Of a stretch of DNA of 64,000 nucleotides, positions 9,549-19,131 are shown in pieces. How positions within the stretch are numbered: the first letter of the stretch is position 1; every line of letters starts with the position of its first letter. A program made the translations under genes and the position numbers. Source of the stretch: Caulobacteraceae bacterium (GTDB lineage: Bacteria; Pseudomonadota; Alphaproteobacteria; Caulobacterales; Caulobacteraceae); assembly GCA_027487945.1 (NCBI GenBank), contig JAIYCQ010000014.1:1-64000 (forward strand). Reading direction: 5' to 3'. A model generated the notes under the pieces. The model saw nothing but the letters and a program-made list of their open reading frames with translations. It did not search any database and was not told the origin of the DNA.

Positions 9549-9932
9549 ATGCCACGCGATACGGCAAACCGATGGATCTACCTCGCCGCGATCCTGACCC
9601 TCGCCGCCTTCTGCCTCCACCTCGGTCTGGAAGGACTGGACCAGATCGTCGGACCCGCTCTCGGCGGCGCCATTACAGCTTCGCAGACCTGGTTGATGGC
9701 CGGATGGCTGTTCCTCGGTAACGCAGTCCTTCTCGGCCTGTCGGCCATCAGAGTCCGTTCTTGGAGTGTCGGGCATCTGGCCGTGCTGGGGCTAAATGGG
9801 CTCGTCTGGTCCGCTGCGGGTCTCAGCATGGGCCTTCCGGTCCGGAGCCTGTTGATCTGGGCCGCTCTCGGGGGCGTCTTCCTGGCGCTCACCGTCCTTC
9901 ACGTTCGAGTCTCGGCGAGACCGGCTGACTAG
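9549..9932 (+). CDS. Small integral membrane protein, four predicted helices
   Basis: A 127-residue hydrophobic protein with membrane segments near residues 10-30, 45-68, 77-95 and 101-120 and a short positive N-terminus. No family was recognised. The ATG follows the VOC stop codon with no intervening base, so it is the last gene of the pheS-orf-pheT-VOC unit. Codon use is like its neighbours. It could be a DoxX-like or general small multi-helix protein; no motif supports either. Confidence 0.7.
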   Translation: MPRDTANRWIYLAAILTLAAFCLHLGLEGLDQIVGPALGGAITASQTWLMAGWLFLGNAVLLGLSAIRVRSWSVGHLAVLGLNGLVWSAAGLSMGLPVRSLLIWAALGGVFLALTVLHVRVSARPAD

Positions 9933-10000
9933 GCGAGGCCGGCTTGCCACGCCAGGCAATCCCGCCTATCCCATGCCCCGCACAACGGAGCCTCGCCGGA

Positions 10001-10132
10001 ATGCTTTCGCGTTTCGACATCGCTGACATGACCGCCGCGCCTTCGGGCGTGAGCGTCGCCGCCTGCGTCATGTGCAAAACCATGATGATTATGACCGATC
10101 CCCCCGGACCGGAGCGCAGGCGCGCGTCTTAA
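10001..10132 (+). CDS. Putative attenuator leader peptide rich in Met/Thr/Ile/Lys codons
   Basis: A 43-codon frame with ATG at 10001 and a GGAG 11 bases upstream. Codons at 10070-10096 read Met-Cys-Lys-Thr-Met-Met-Ile-Met-Thr: eight of nine specify aspartate-family amino acids. The stop at 10130 lies 32 bases before a strong terminator. Three mutually exclusive helices can form across this region (see the attenuator entry), so the frame probably serves as a ribosome-stalling sensor rather than as a functional protein. An internal ATG at 10028 would give 34 residues with the same control codons but has no clear ribosome-binding site. A weak upstream promoter may be TTGCCAC (9944) with GCCTATC (9964). 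Confidence 0.62.
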   Translation: MLSRFDIADMTAAPSGVSVAACVMCKTMMIMTDPPGPERRRAS

Positions 10133-10193
10133 CGACCGCCGATTGATCGCAAGATCTTCGAAAGCCCCGCTCCGGAAACGGCGCGGGGTTTTT
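10060..10193 (+). promoter_or_regulatory. Transcription attenuator with alternative 1:2, 2:3 and 3:4 helices
   Basis: Segment 1 CGCCTGCG (10060-10067) is perfectly complementary to CGCAGGCG (10115-10122). Overlapping that, CCGGAGCG (10109-10116) is perfectly complementary to CGCTCCGG (10168-10175), which lies inside the 5' arm of the terminator at 10165-10193. A ribosome stalled on the control codons (10070-10096) would cover segment 1 and free segment 2 to pair with segment 3, preventing termination. A ribosome that reaches the stop codon would cover segment 2 and allow the terminator. This is the architecture of amino-acid biosynthetic attenuators. Confidence 0.65.
10165..10193 (+). terminator. 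Attenuator terminator hairpin
   Basis: CCCCGCTCCG and CGGCGCGGGG pair over 10 bp with one mismatch around a GAAA tetraloop, followed by five T. It sits between the leader frame and the first ACT-like gene. Confidence 0.85.
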
Positions 10194-10238
10194 GCTGTGC
10201 GGTCTGTCGGTCCCCCTCTCAAGCAAAGGACCAACACC

Positions 10239-10526
10239 ATGCCACTCCCCTGTTCTGCCATAGACCTTCCCGATCCAGAGGCCCGCCACGTGCTGCGCTT
10301 CGCGGCCCATGACGTCGCCACCGCCCTCGACGCTGTGCGCGACGGCCTCGCCGCCTCCGGCGCCGAGGTCTGCAATCTGCAGCTCAAGGCCGTCGGCGCC
10401 CTGGTCGAGGGCGTCCTGCGGCTGCAGCGGCTCGACGAGGCCGGCGCGGTGCGTCTGAGCCACCGGCTCGCCGACCTGCCGGGCGTGCTGTCCTCCCGCG
10501 TCGAGCACCAGTGGGGGCGGTCATGA
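10239..10526 (+). CDS. Small ACT-like protein (first of a tandem pair)
   Basis: A 95-residue protein with the alternating pattern of an ACT fold: a strand (HVLRFAAHD), a helix (ATALDAVRDGLAASG), two strands (EVCNLQLK, VEGVLRLQ), a helix (AGAVRLSHRLADL) and a final strand (GVLSSRVEHQW). ACT domains bind amino acids and regulate amino-acid enzymes. No catalytic domain is attached. AAAGGA lies eight bases upstream of the ATG. The gene is the first after the attenuator and overlaps the second ACT-like gene by four bases. The ACT assignment rests on pattern only. Confidence 0.6.
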   Translation: MPLPCSAIDLPDPEARHVLRFAAHDVATALDAVRDGLAASGAEVCNLQLKAVGALVEGVLRLQRLDEAGAVRLSHRLADLPGVLSSRVEHQWGRS

Positions 10527-10807
10527 GCACGGAGGATCCGAAACGGCGGCTGTTTCTCGTCCGCGCCGCCGATGAGCCGGATGCCCTGGTTCGCGTGCTG
10601 GGGGTGGTGACGCTGTTGCAGGCGAGGCTGCGCCGCATCGAGGCTGAGCCGGTCGGCGACGGCCTGTCGATCCGGCTGGAGATCGAGGACGCCGGCGAGC
10701 ACAAGGCCGAGGCGCTGGCCCGGCGGCTGGAGGCCTGCCCGTCCGTGCGGCGGCTGGCCTTCGGCTGGCGGGGCGGTCTTGCTCCTGTCGCAGCGACAGG
10801 CCAGTAG
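10523..10807 (+). CDS. IlvM-like ACT-domain protein (second of the pair)
   Basis: A 94-residue protein whose core, RLFLVRAADEPDALVRVLGV followed by a beta-beta-alpha-beta unit ending PSVRRLAFGWR, resembles the small regulatory subunit of acetolactate synthase (IlvM/IlvN ACT domain). In those enzymes the small subunit binds a catalytic large subunit and mediates valine feedback. No acetolactate synthase large subunit is encoded in this window, so this is either a remnant of an ilvGM-type operon or a free regulator acting on a partner elsewhere. It overlaps the preceding ACT-like gene by four bases. The upstream attenuator supports an amino-acid-related role. Confidence 0.62.
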   Translation: MSTEDPKRRLFLVRAADEPDALVRVLGVVTLLQARLRRIEAEPVGDGLSIRLEIEDAGEHKAEALARRLEACPSVRRLAFGWRGGLAPVAATGQ

Positions 10808-10829
10808 AGGGCGTGACGTCGGAGGTCCC

Positions 10830-11366
10830 ATGAGCGGCAAGCCCACACTGGAAACCCTGCTGGAGCGCGGCCTGTTCGCGTCCCGCTGGCTGATGGCCCC
10901 CATGTACGTGGGCCTGGTGATCGCCCTGCTGGCCCTGGTGGTGATCTTTTTCCAGGAACTCTTCCACGTCATCCCGGTGCTGCTGTCGGGCAATGCCGAC
11001 GCAGAGGACGCCATCCTGCTGGCGCTGGCCCTGATCGACCTGTCGCTGGCGGGTAATCTCGTGCTGATCGTGATCTTCTCGGGCTACGAGAATTTCGTGT
11101 CCAAGCTGGACATCGGCGAGACCGAAGACCGCCCCTCCTGGATGGGCACGGTCGACTTCTCGGGCCTGAAGATGAAGCTGGTGGCCTCGATCGTCGCCAT
11201 CTCGGCCATCGCGCTGCTCAAGGCCTTCCTGGAGGCCAGCGACAAGGGCGCGACGATCGATGAGGCCAAGATGCTGTGGCTGGTGGTCATCCACCTGACG
11301 TTCGTCGTCTCGGGCGTGCTGCTGGCGCTTATGGACTGGCTCGCGAGCCTGACCGACAAGCACTGA
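10830..11366 (+). CDS. YqhA/UPF0114-family inner-membrane protein
   Basis: A 178-residue protein with four membrane segments (about residues 20-40, 62-85, 108-128 and 145-168). It has the family's conserved central pieces: the LERGLFASRWLMAP start and the NLVLIVIFSGYENFVSKLD loop. Function is not established in the family. GGAGG lies four bases before the ATG at 10830, which decides the start over an upstream in-frame codon. It follows the ACT-like genes by 22 bases and could be read through from the same transcript. Confidence 0.87.
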   Translation: MSGKPTLETLLERGLFASRWLMAPMYVGLVIALLALVVIFFQELFHVIPVLLSGNADAEDAILLALALIDLSLAGNLVLIVIFSGYENFVSKLDIGETEDRPSWMGTVDFSGLKMKLVASIVAISAIALLKAFLEASDKGATIDEAKMLWLVVIHLTFVVSGVLLALMDWLASLTDKH

Positions 11367-11371
11367 GGCAT

Positions 11372-11395
11372 CGGGGACGGTTCAAGGTGTCCCCG
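11372..11395. terminator. Possible hairpin between convergent genes
   Basis: CGGGGAC (11372-11378) pairs with GTCCCCG (11389-11395) around a 10-nt loop in the gap between two convergent genes. No T tract follows on either strand, so it is only a possible bidirectional terminator. Confidence 0.35.
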
Positions 11396-11407
11396 ACCGC
11401 CGCCACC

Positions 11408-11992
11408 TCAGAACGGGATGATGTTCCGCTGCCGGCTGTAGGCCAGGTAGCCGACGCTCGCGCCCAGGCGCAGGCCGACGCCGGCGCGGATCGGCGCCAG
11501 GGTGATGCCGTCGGCGCGCTGGTAGTTCACGCCCACGCCGCCGACCACATAGGCCGAGCCCTCGACGCCGGGGAACCGGCGAAAGACCATATCCGGATAG
11601 TGCAGATTGTAGCAGAGGGTGAAGACCCGGCTGGCGTTGCCGCCCATGTCGAAACCGATGGACGGGCCCTGCCAGAAGACCTCCATCGTCTCCCGCTCTT
11701 TCATGTAGAGCAGGCCGCGGCCGTACCGGGCGCCGATGGTCATGGCGCCGGACGCTTCCTCGCCGGCGATGTAGCCAGTGGGCTGACCGTTGTCCCTGAA
11801 GATCTTCTCGATCGCCGCGCCCGCCGCCTCGGCGGTCACGCCCAGGAAGTCGGAGGTCGCGTTGACAATCTCGTCCGAGCTGTAGGTGCGCAGGGGCGAG
11901 CCGCCGGCCTCCTGGTAGCCGGCGCTGCCGGTGCTGACGCAGCCGCCGAGGCTGGCGGCCATTCCGGAGAGGATCAGGGTGCGGCGGTCCAT
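11408..11992 (-). CDS. eipA: EipA-family (DUF1134) envelope lipoprotein
   Basis: A 194-residue protein with a lipoprotein signal peptide; the lipobox LGGC puts the lipidated Cys at residue 18. The mature part matches DUF1134: YSSDEIVNATSDFLGVTAEA, a central VFWQGPSIGFDMGGNASRVF and the GGVGVNYQR strand. In Brucella this family (EipA) is a periplasmic beta-barrel protein needed for envelope integrity. It is oriented toward the YqhA-like gene and shares its strand with the RND efflux genes, whose permease stop lies 79 bases upstream of this start. The symbol is given by family, not by proven orthology. Confidence 0.82.
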   Translation of the reverse strand: MDRRTLILSGMAASLGGCVSTGSAGYQEAGGSPLRTYSSDEIVNATSDFLGVTAEAAGAAIEKIFRDNGQPTGYIAGEEASGAMTIGARYGRGLLYMKERETMEVFWQGPSIGFDMGGNASRVFTLCYNLHYPDMVFRRFPGVEGSAYVVGGVGVNYQRADGITLAPIRAGVGLRLGASVGYLAYSRQRNIIPF

Positions 11993-12071
11993 GGACGACT
12001 CCGAGTCAGTGGGGAGCCGTCAGACTCCCATTCCATTGGGACCGGTTTGCGGCGCGAATCCTAAAGCCGGG

Positions 12072-15000
12072 TTAACCATGCCCGCCCTCGCCGCCGCCGC
12101 CCTGCACGACCGGCGTCTTGAGCACCTTCTGGTTGGCGAACATCCGGTCCAGCTGACGGTGCCCCCAGGTGCGCATGTCGTCGATGATCGTGAAGATCGC
12201 CGGAATGTAGAGCAGCGACAGCAGGGTCGAGGTGATCAGGCCGCCGACAACGGCGACCGCCATCGGCTGGCGGAACTCGACGTCGGCGCCAAGGCCCGCC
12301 GCCACCGGCGCCATGCCCGCGCCCATGGCCACGGTGGTCATCAGGATCGGTCGCGCCCGCTTGTGGGCGGCGTCCATCAGCGCCTCGGTGCGCGTCATGC
12401 CCGACTTGATCGCCTCAAGCGCATACTCGACCAGCAGGATCGAGTTCTTCGCCGCGATCCCCATCAGCATCAGGATGCCGATCAGGGACGAGATCGAGAA
12501 GGTGCTGCCCATCAGCAGCAGGCCGACGAAGGCCCCGCCGATGGCCAGCGGCAGCGCCGCCATGATGGTGATCGGGTGGGTGAAGCTTTTGAACAGCAGC
12601 GCCAGCACCGCGTACATCAGGATCAGGCCCGTGCCGAACGCGCCGGCGAAGCCGACGACCATCTCGATCAGGAACTCGGCGTCGCCGGTCATGCCCTGGC
12701 GGACGCCCTCCGGCAGCTTCTCGACGGAGGGCAGGCGGTTGACCGCGATAGTGGCCTCGCCGCTGGTGATGCCGTTCAGCTCTGCGGTGATGGTGGCCAC
12801 CCGGGCCCGGTCGAGACGGTTTACCTGCGAAGGGCCGGCGCTGTAGGTGACGTCGGCCACCGCGCTGAGCGGCACCGATCCGCCGGTGGCGGTCGGGACC
12901 CGCAGGTTCTCGAGCACAGCGATGTCCTGCCGCCCCTCCTCGCTCAGCCGCAGGCGGATAGGCACCTGGCGGTCGCCCAGATTGTACTTGGGCAGGGCCT
13001 GGTCGATGTCGCCGATGGTGGCGACCCGGATGGCCTGCGACAGGACCCCGGCCGATACGCCCAGGCGCGAGGCCTCGTCGGCCCGCGGGGTGACGAGGAT
13101 TTCCGGACGGGCGATGGAGGCGGTGTTGACGACGTTGGCCAGACCTTCGACGCCGCGCATCTCGCGCTCGATCGCCTGGGCGGCGGCCATCAGCTTGTCG
13201 CCGTCGTCGCTCTGGATCGAATAGGAGAAGACGCTGCCGTCGGTCGGCCCGCCGCCCAGCTGGGACGGCACGCCGATGCGCGCACCCGGCACGGTCTTGA
13301 AGGCGTCGACCATCTCGCGGACGAACTGCTTCTGGCTGAGCTTGCGGTCACCCTTGTCGACCAGCTCGGCCGTCACTGTCGCGGTGTTGACCTCGCTGCC
13401 GCCGACCGAGGCGTAGACGTTGGTCACTTCGGGCCGCTTGCGCAGGTCGCGTGTGACGCGGGCGACCACCTCGTCGGTCTGGTCCAGCGTCGCGCCCGGC
13501 GGGAGCTCGACGGAGAAGGCGGCCCGGCCGATGTCGACCGACGGCTGCACCTCGACCGGCACCAGCGGCGTGATCATCGCCGTGGCGACGAACACCGCCG
13601 CGCCCATGCCGAACACCTTCCAGCGGTTGGCCAGCGCCCATCCGAGCCAGCGCAGGTAGCTGGTCATCCACGGCGGGTCCCTGTCCTCGTGCGGCTTGTG
13701 CTTGAGCAGGTAGGCGGCCATCAGCGGCGTCAGCATCCGCGCCACGACCAGCGAGAACATCACCGAGATACAGGCGGCCAGGGCGAAGGCCTTGAAGAAC
13801 TGGCCGATGATGCCCGGCATGAAGCCGACCGGCGCGAACACGGCGACGATGGTGGCGGTGGTGGCGACGACGGCCAGGCCGATCTCGTCCGAGGCCTCGA
13901 TGGCCGACGGGTACGGCGCCTTGCCGCCCCGCATGTGGCGCACGATGTTCTCGATCTCGACGATGGCGTCGTCGACGAGAATCCCGATGGTCAGGGACAG
14001 GGCCAGCAGGGTGATCATGTTGAGCGACTGGCCCAGCGGCTCCAGCACCGCGAAGGTCGGGATCAGCGACAGCGGCATGGCTACCGCGGCGATCAGCGTC
14101 GCCCGCCAGTCCCGCAGGAACAGCCAGACCACGATCACGGCCAGCAGGGCGCCGAGCCCCACGGCTTCGAGCGAGGCGATGTAGCTTTCCTCGGCGAACT
14201 CGACATTGGCGTTGATCTGCTCGATCGACAGCTCCGGATGGGCCGCATCGATCTTCGCGATCTCCTGACGGACCTTCTCGGCAGTCTTGACCTCGCTGGC
14301 GTCACGCGAGCGCAGGAAGTTGAAGGTGATCACCTCCTGCCCGTCGTAGCGGGCCCGGGAGCGCGGCTCGGTCCAGTTGTCCTCGATGCGGCCGAGGTCG
14401 GCCAGACGGATGCTGCCGCCGCCGGCGAGCGGGACGCGGGTCTCGGCCAGCTCCTGCACCGAGCCGGCGGAGCCGAGCGTGCGGATCGACCGCTCCGAGC
14501 CCCCGACCGTGACGCGGCCGCCGGGCAGGTTGTTGTTCACATTGACCAGCGCCTGGCTGACCTGTGCCGCCGTCACCCCGAACGAGGCGAGGCGGTCAGG
14601 GTCGAGGTCGATCCGGATCTCGCGGTCCACGCCGCCGAGGCGGTTGACCTGTCCCACACCAGGGATGGCCAGCAGGGCGCGGCTGACCTCGTTGTCGACG
14701 AACCAGGACAGCTGCTCGGGCGTCATCGAGCCGGAGCGGACCACCCAGGTAATCAGCGGATCGCCGGTGATGTCCCAGCGGATGACGGACGGTTCCTGCA
14801 TGTCCTGCGGCAGGTCGGCGCGCAGGTTGCTCATGGCGTTGCGGACGTCGTTCGTGGCCTTCTCGACGTCGGTCGAGAGCTCGAACTCGATCATCGTCAC
14901 CGACACGCCGTCGGTGACGGTCGAGCGCATGTGCCGCACGCCGCTCAGGCCGGCGATCTTGTCCTCGATCAGCCGGGTGACCTGGGTCTCCATCTCGCTC

Positions 15001-15170
15001 GGCGCGGAACCCGGGCGGGCGGCGGCGACCTGGATCAGCGGGAAGTCGATGTCAGGGTTGTTGTTGATCCGCATGGCGTTGAAACCGGCAATGCCGGCCA
15101 ACATCAGCATGACGAACAGCATGATGACGGGGATGGGGTTCCTGATCGACCAGGAGGAGATGTTGCGCAT
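12072..15170 (-). CDS. RND-family efflux permease (HAE1/AcrB-type)
   Basis: A 1032-residue inner-membrane pump of normal length with two homologous halves. Each has one N-terminal helix, a large periplasmic loop and five further helices. The proton-relay helix 4 carries the Asp pair in TIGILVDDAIVEIENIVRHM near residue 400. The start, ISSWSIRNPIPVIMLFVMLM, is typical of AcrB/MexF relatives. It would form a tripartite exporter with the adaptor encoded six bases upstream on the same strand. No outer-membrane TolC-type partner is encoded nearby. Substrate is not predictable. The opposite strand holds a very long open frame that is only a codon-bias shadow. Confidence 0.95.
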   Translation of the reverse strand: MRNISSWSIRNPIPVIMLFVMLMLAGIAGFNAMRINNNPDIDFPLIQVAAARPGSAPSEMETQVTRLIEDKIAGLSGVRHMRSTVTDGVSVTMIEFELSTDVEKATNDVRNAMSNLRADLPQDMQEPSVIRWDITGDPLITWVVRSGSMTPEQLSWFVDNEVSRALLAIPGVGQVNRLGGVDREIRIDLDPDRLASFGVTAAQVSQALVNVNNNLPGGRVTVGGSERSIRTLGSAGSVQELAETRVPLAGGGSIRLADLGRIEDNWTEPRSRARYDGQEVITFNFLRSRDASEVKTAEKVRQEIAKIDAAHPELSIEQINANVEFAEESYIASLEAVGLGALLAVIVVWLFLRDWRATLIAAVAMPLSLIPTFAVLEPLGQSLNMITLLALSLTIGILVDDAIVEIENIVRHMRGGKAPYPSAIEASDEIGLAVVATTATIVAVFAPVGFMPGIIGQFFKAFALAACISVMFSLVVARMLTPLMAAYLLKHKPHEDRDPPWMTSYLRWLGWALANRWKVFGMGAAVFVATAMITPLVPVEVQPSVDIGRAAFSVELPPGATLDQTDEVVARVTRDLRKRPEVTNVYASVGGSEVNTATVTAELVDKGDRKLSQKQFVREMVDAFKTVPGARIGVPSQLGGGPTDGSVFSYSIQSDDGDKLMAAAQAIEREMRGVEGLANVVNTASIARPEILVTPRADEASRLGVSAGVLSQAIRVATIGDIDQALPKYNLGDRQVPIRLRLSEEGRQDIAVLENLRVPTATGGSVPLSAVADVTYSAGPSQVNRLDRARVATITAELNGITSGEATIAVNRLPSVEKLPEGVRQGMTGDAEFLIEMVVGFAGAFGTGLILMYAVLALLFKSFTHPITIMAALPLAIGGAFVGLLLMGSTFSISSLIGILMLMGIAAKNSILLVEYALEAIKSGMTRTEALMDAAHKRARPILMTTVAMGAGMAPVAAGLGADVEFRQPMAVAVVGGLITSTLLSLLYIPAIFTIIDDMRTWGHRQLDRMFANQKVLKTPVVQGGGGEGGHG

Positions 15171-15176
15171 GGCGGT

Positions 15177-16253
15177 CTACTTCGCCACGACGCGGACGTG
15201 ATCGCCGTCGGCCAGGAAGCCGGCGCCCTGGACCACGATCCGCTCGCCCGAGGTCAGGCCCTCGGTGATCTCGACCTGGTCCCGGGTGCGCGCGCCGACC
15301 ACCACCGGGCGGAAGCGGACCACCGACTGGGCGCCGATGACGAACACGCCGGACTTGTTGTCCCGGTAGACTACCGCCAGCGACGGCGTGGTGATGGCCG
15401 GCTGCTCGCCGACATTGATCACACCGCGCGCGAACATCCCGGGGCGGAAGCCGCCGGCGGTCGTCAGGGCGATGCGGGCCACGCCGACCCGGCTCTGGGG
15501 ATCGACCTGGGAGGTGATGATGCGGACCGAGCCGGGGACCTCGCCCAGCTGGTCGGAGGCGATGGTGGCCGGCATGCCGGCCCGCAGCTGGGCCAGCTGG
15601 GTCTCGGGCACCTCGGCGTTCAGCTCCAGCCGGCCGTCGCGGACGATGCGGAACAGTTCGGTCCCGGGGGCGACGATCTGGCCCTGGACGACCTTGCGCG
15701 AGGCGACGAGGCCGGCGACCGGCGCGCGGACGGTAGCCTGGCTGAGGCGGGTGCGCACTTCCGACAGGCCCGCCTCGGCGGCAGACAGCTGGGCGGCGGC
15801 GGTGGCCTGGCTGGCGACGGCGTTGTCGAGGCCGGCCTGGGCGAGGTAGCCGCGCTCCTTCAGCTCACGGGCCCGGCGCAGGGCGGCGTCGGCCTGGGCC
15901 ACGCCGGCGCGGGCGGCCGCGACATTGGCCTCCTGCTGGCGCAGCTGGGCGCGCAGCAGGGCGTCGTTCATCTGGACCAGCGGCTGGCCCTGACGCACCC
16001 AGGCGCCTTCGTCGACCAGCACCTGGGTCGCCGTCAGGCCGCCGGTCTCGGCGCCGACCACGACCTCGTTCCAGGCGACGATGTCGCCGCTGGCGGTGAT
16101 CCGGCGCGGCAGGCTGGTCATGCCCACGGCCTGCACCGTGACGGTCTGGCTGGCCTGGGGCTCGGTGGGGGCCTTCTCCGCCTTGCCGCAGGCGGCGAGC
16201 ACGACGGACGCCACGGCGAGAACCGCCAGTCGCCGCGCGAAGCGGCCTTGCAT
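15177..16253 (-). CDS. RND efflux periplasmic adaptor (membrane fusion protein)
   Basis: A 358-residue HlyD/AcrA-type adaptor. The lipobox VLAAC near residue 22 predicts a lipoprotein anchored in the inner membrane. The lipoyl half-motifs flank an alpha-helical hairpin rich in Ala, Gln and Arg (residues 80-150), followed by the beta-barrel and membrane-proximal domains (ITEGLTSGERIVVQGAGFL at the C-terminus). ATG at 16253 is preferred to a longer in-frame start at 16376 because the signal peptide begins there. The adaptor and permease genes form a two-gene operon with a 6-bp gap. Confidence 0.92.
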   Translation of the reverse strand: MQGRFARRLAVLAVASVVLAACGKAEKAPTEPQASQTVTVQAVGMTSLPRRITASGDIVAWNEVVVGAETGGLTATQVLVDEGAWVRQGQPLVQMNDALLRAQLRQQEANVAAARAGVAQADAALRRARELKERGYLAQAGLDNAVASQATAAAQLSAAEAGLSEVRTRLSQATVRAPVAGLVASRKVVQGQIVAPGTELFRIVRDGRLELNAEVPETQLAQLRAGMPATIASDQLGEVPGSVRIITSQVDPQSRVGVARIALTTAGGFRPGMFARGVINVGEQPAITTPSLAVVYRDNKSGVFVIGAQSVVRFRPVVVGARTRDQVEITEGLTSGERIVVQGAGFLADGDHVRVVAK

Positions 16254-16426
16254 GTCTCGCACGTCGCTATCCTCTTGATCGATGCGCCGAAGGCCCGCCG
16301 GGCGGGCCCGGCAGGTGAACGTCGTACTTAGGGATGAAAAGGCTTTTCGCAAGTGCGAAATGCGAATGCTTCGCACAGGGTCGAGCGGGTCTCGCCTTGG
16401 CCGCCCAATGTGCTAGACGGGCCCGC

Positions 16427-18232
<1,806 letters not shown>

Positions 18233-18273
18233 GGGTTAGCGCCCGCGCTGCCGATTCAGCTACACTCTCTTTC

Positions 18274-19131
18274 ATGAACAGTGCGCCGGGGCCCGCCATC
18301 ACCGAAATCAGAAAGAAGTTTCTTTCTGGCATGATCGACTGTGGGCTCCTGGCGCCTGACAAGGACGGCGTCGCAAGCATTGCTGACTCCTCGTCTACGA
18401 GTAGCAGGCTGATCGCGGCAACCTTGCTTTCGAAGATCGGAAGCGAAATTGCCGGTGACAGGAGGGCAGGACAAACCTCTGGACGCCAACTGGAAGATTT
18501 TGTCCGGACGTTCCTTGAAGACGTGTTTCCCAAGCTTGCCGTCGTGCGATGTGGGAAATTTCACGTCGCAGCGGGGAAGGACATATCGAAGTACGACCAG
18601 TACTCTCACCTCGTTGAGGTAGAGCGGGCTGTCAAACGAGATCCAGAGCTAAGAATCGCGCTCGGTCGCGACTACATCATCAAGCCCGACGTCGTGATCT
18701 ATCGATCGCCCGTGGACGACGACGAGATCAATGCTTCTGGCTGGCTGGTCGACGATGAACATGCGCGGCTGACGCCGCTGCGGTCCGCAAACAGCTCCCT
18801 TCCGACCCTCCACGCTAGCATCTCCTGCAAATGGACCATCCGTTCTGATCGCGTCCAGAACGCCAGGAGTGAGGCGCTAAACCTCATCAGGAATCGAAAA
18901 GGAAAACTGCCCCATATCGCGGTCGTAACGGCGGAGCCTATGGCGAGCCGACTCGCATCTATTGCTCTGGGAACAGGTGATATTGACTGCGTCTACCACA
19001 TTGCCCTGCCAGAACTCCGCGACGCCATCCACGAGGTTGGGAGCGAAGAAGCACGCGAGTTGATCGACGTGATGATCGAGGGCCGCCGTCTTCGGGACAT
19101 TGCCGACTTGCCGTTCGACCTAGCGACCTAG
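18274..19131 (+). CDS. NgoMIV-family type II restriction endonuclease
   Basis: A 285-residue protein, close to NgoMIV's length. The active site fits the rearranged motif of the NgoMIV/Cfr10I/Bse634I group, PD-X46-K-X13-E: Asp139 in IIKPDVVIY, Lys186 in SISCKW and Glu200 in RSEALN. Glu74 (RQLEDF) is a candidate fourth residue. The RSDR tetrapeptide at 190-193 matches the NgoMIV residues that read the CCGG core, so a GCCGGC-like target is likely. The protein would act as a tetramer in the cytoplasm. The gene starts 41 bases after lepA, converges with the methyltransferase gene and shares CTAG with its stop. DNA here is visibly more AT-rich than the flanks, suggesting transfer. Confidence 0.88.
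   Translation: MNSAPGPAITEIRKKFLSGMIDCGLLAPDKDGVASIADSSSTSSRLIAATLLSKIGSEIAGDRRAGQTSGRQLEDFVRTFLEDVFPKLAVVRCGKFHVAAGKDISKYDQYSHLVEVERAVKRDPELRIALGRDYIIKPDVVIYRSPVDDDEINASGWLVDDEHARLTPLRSANSSLPTLHASISCKWTIRSDRVQNARSEALNLIRNRKGKLPHIAVVTAEPMASRLASIALGTGDIDCVYHIALPELRDAIHEVGSEEARELIDVMIEGRRLRDIADLPFDLAT

Noticed and set aside
11931-16331. A very long open frame (over 1400 codons) on the plus strand opposite the RND genes
   Set aside because: Its composition (runs of Arg, Gly, His, Asp) has no domain, and the minus strand carries the full RND permease and adaptor. It is a codon-bias shadow of high-GC coding DNA.
18274-19131. Endonuclease-like gene as a pseudogene
   Set aside because: All catalytic positions of the NgoMIV group are in place and the length is normal, so it appears intact.
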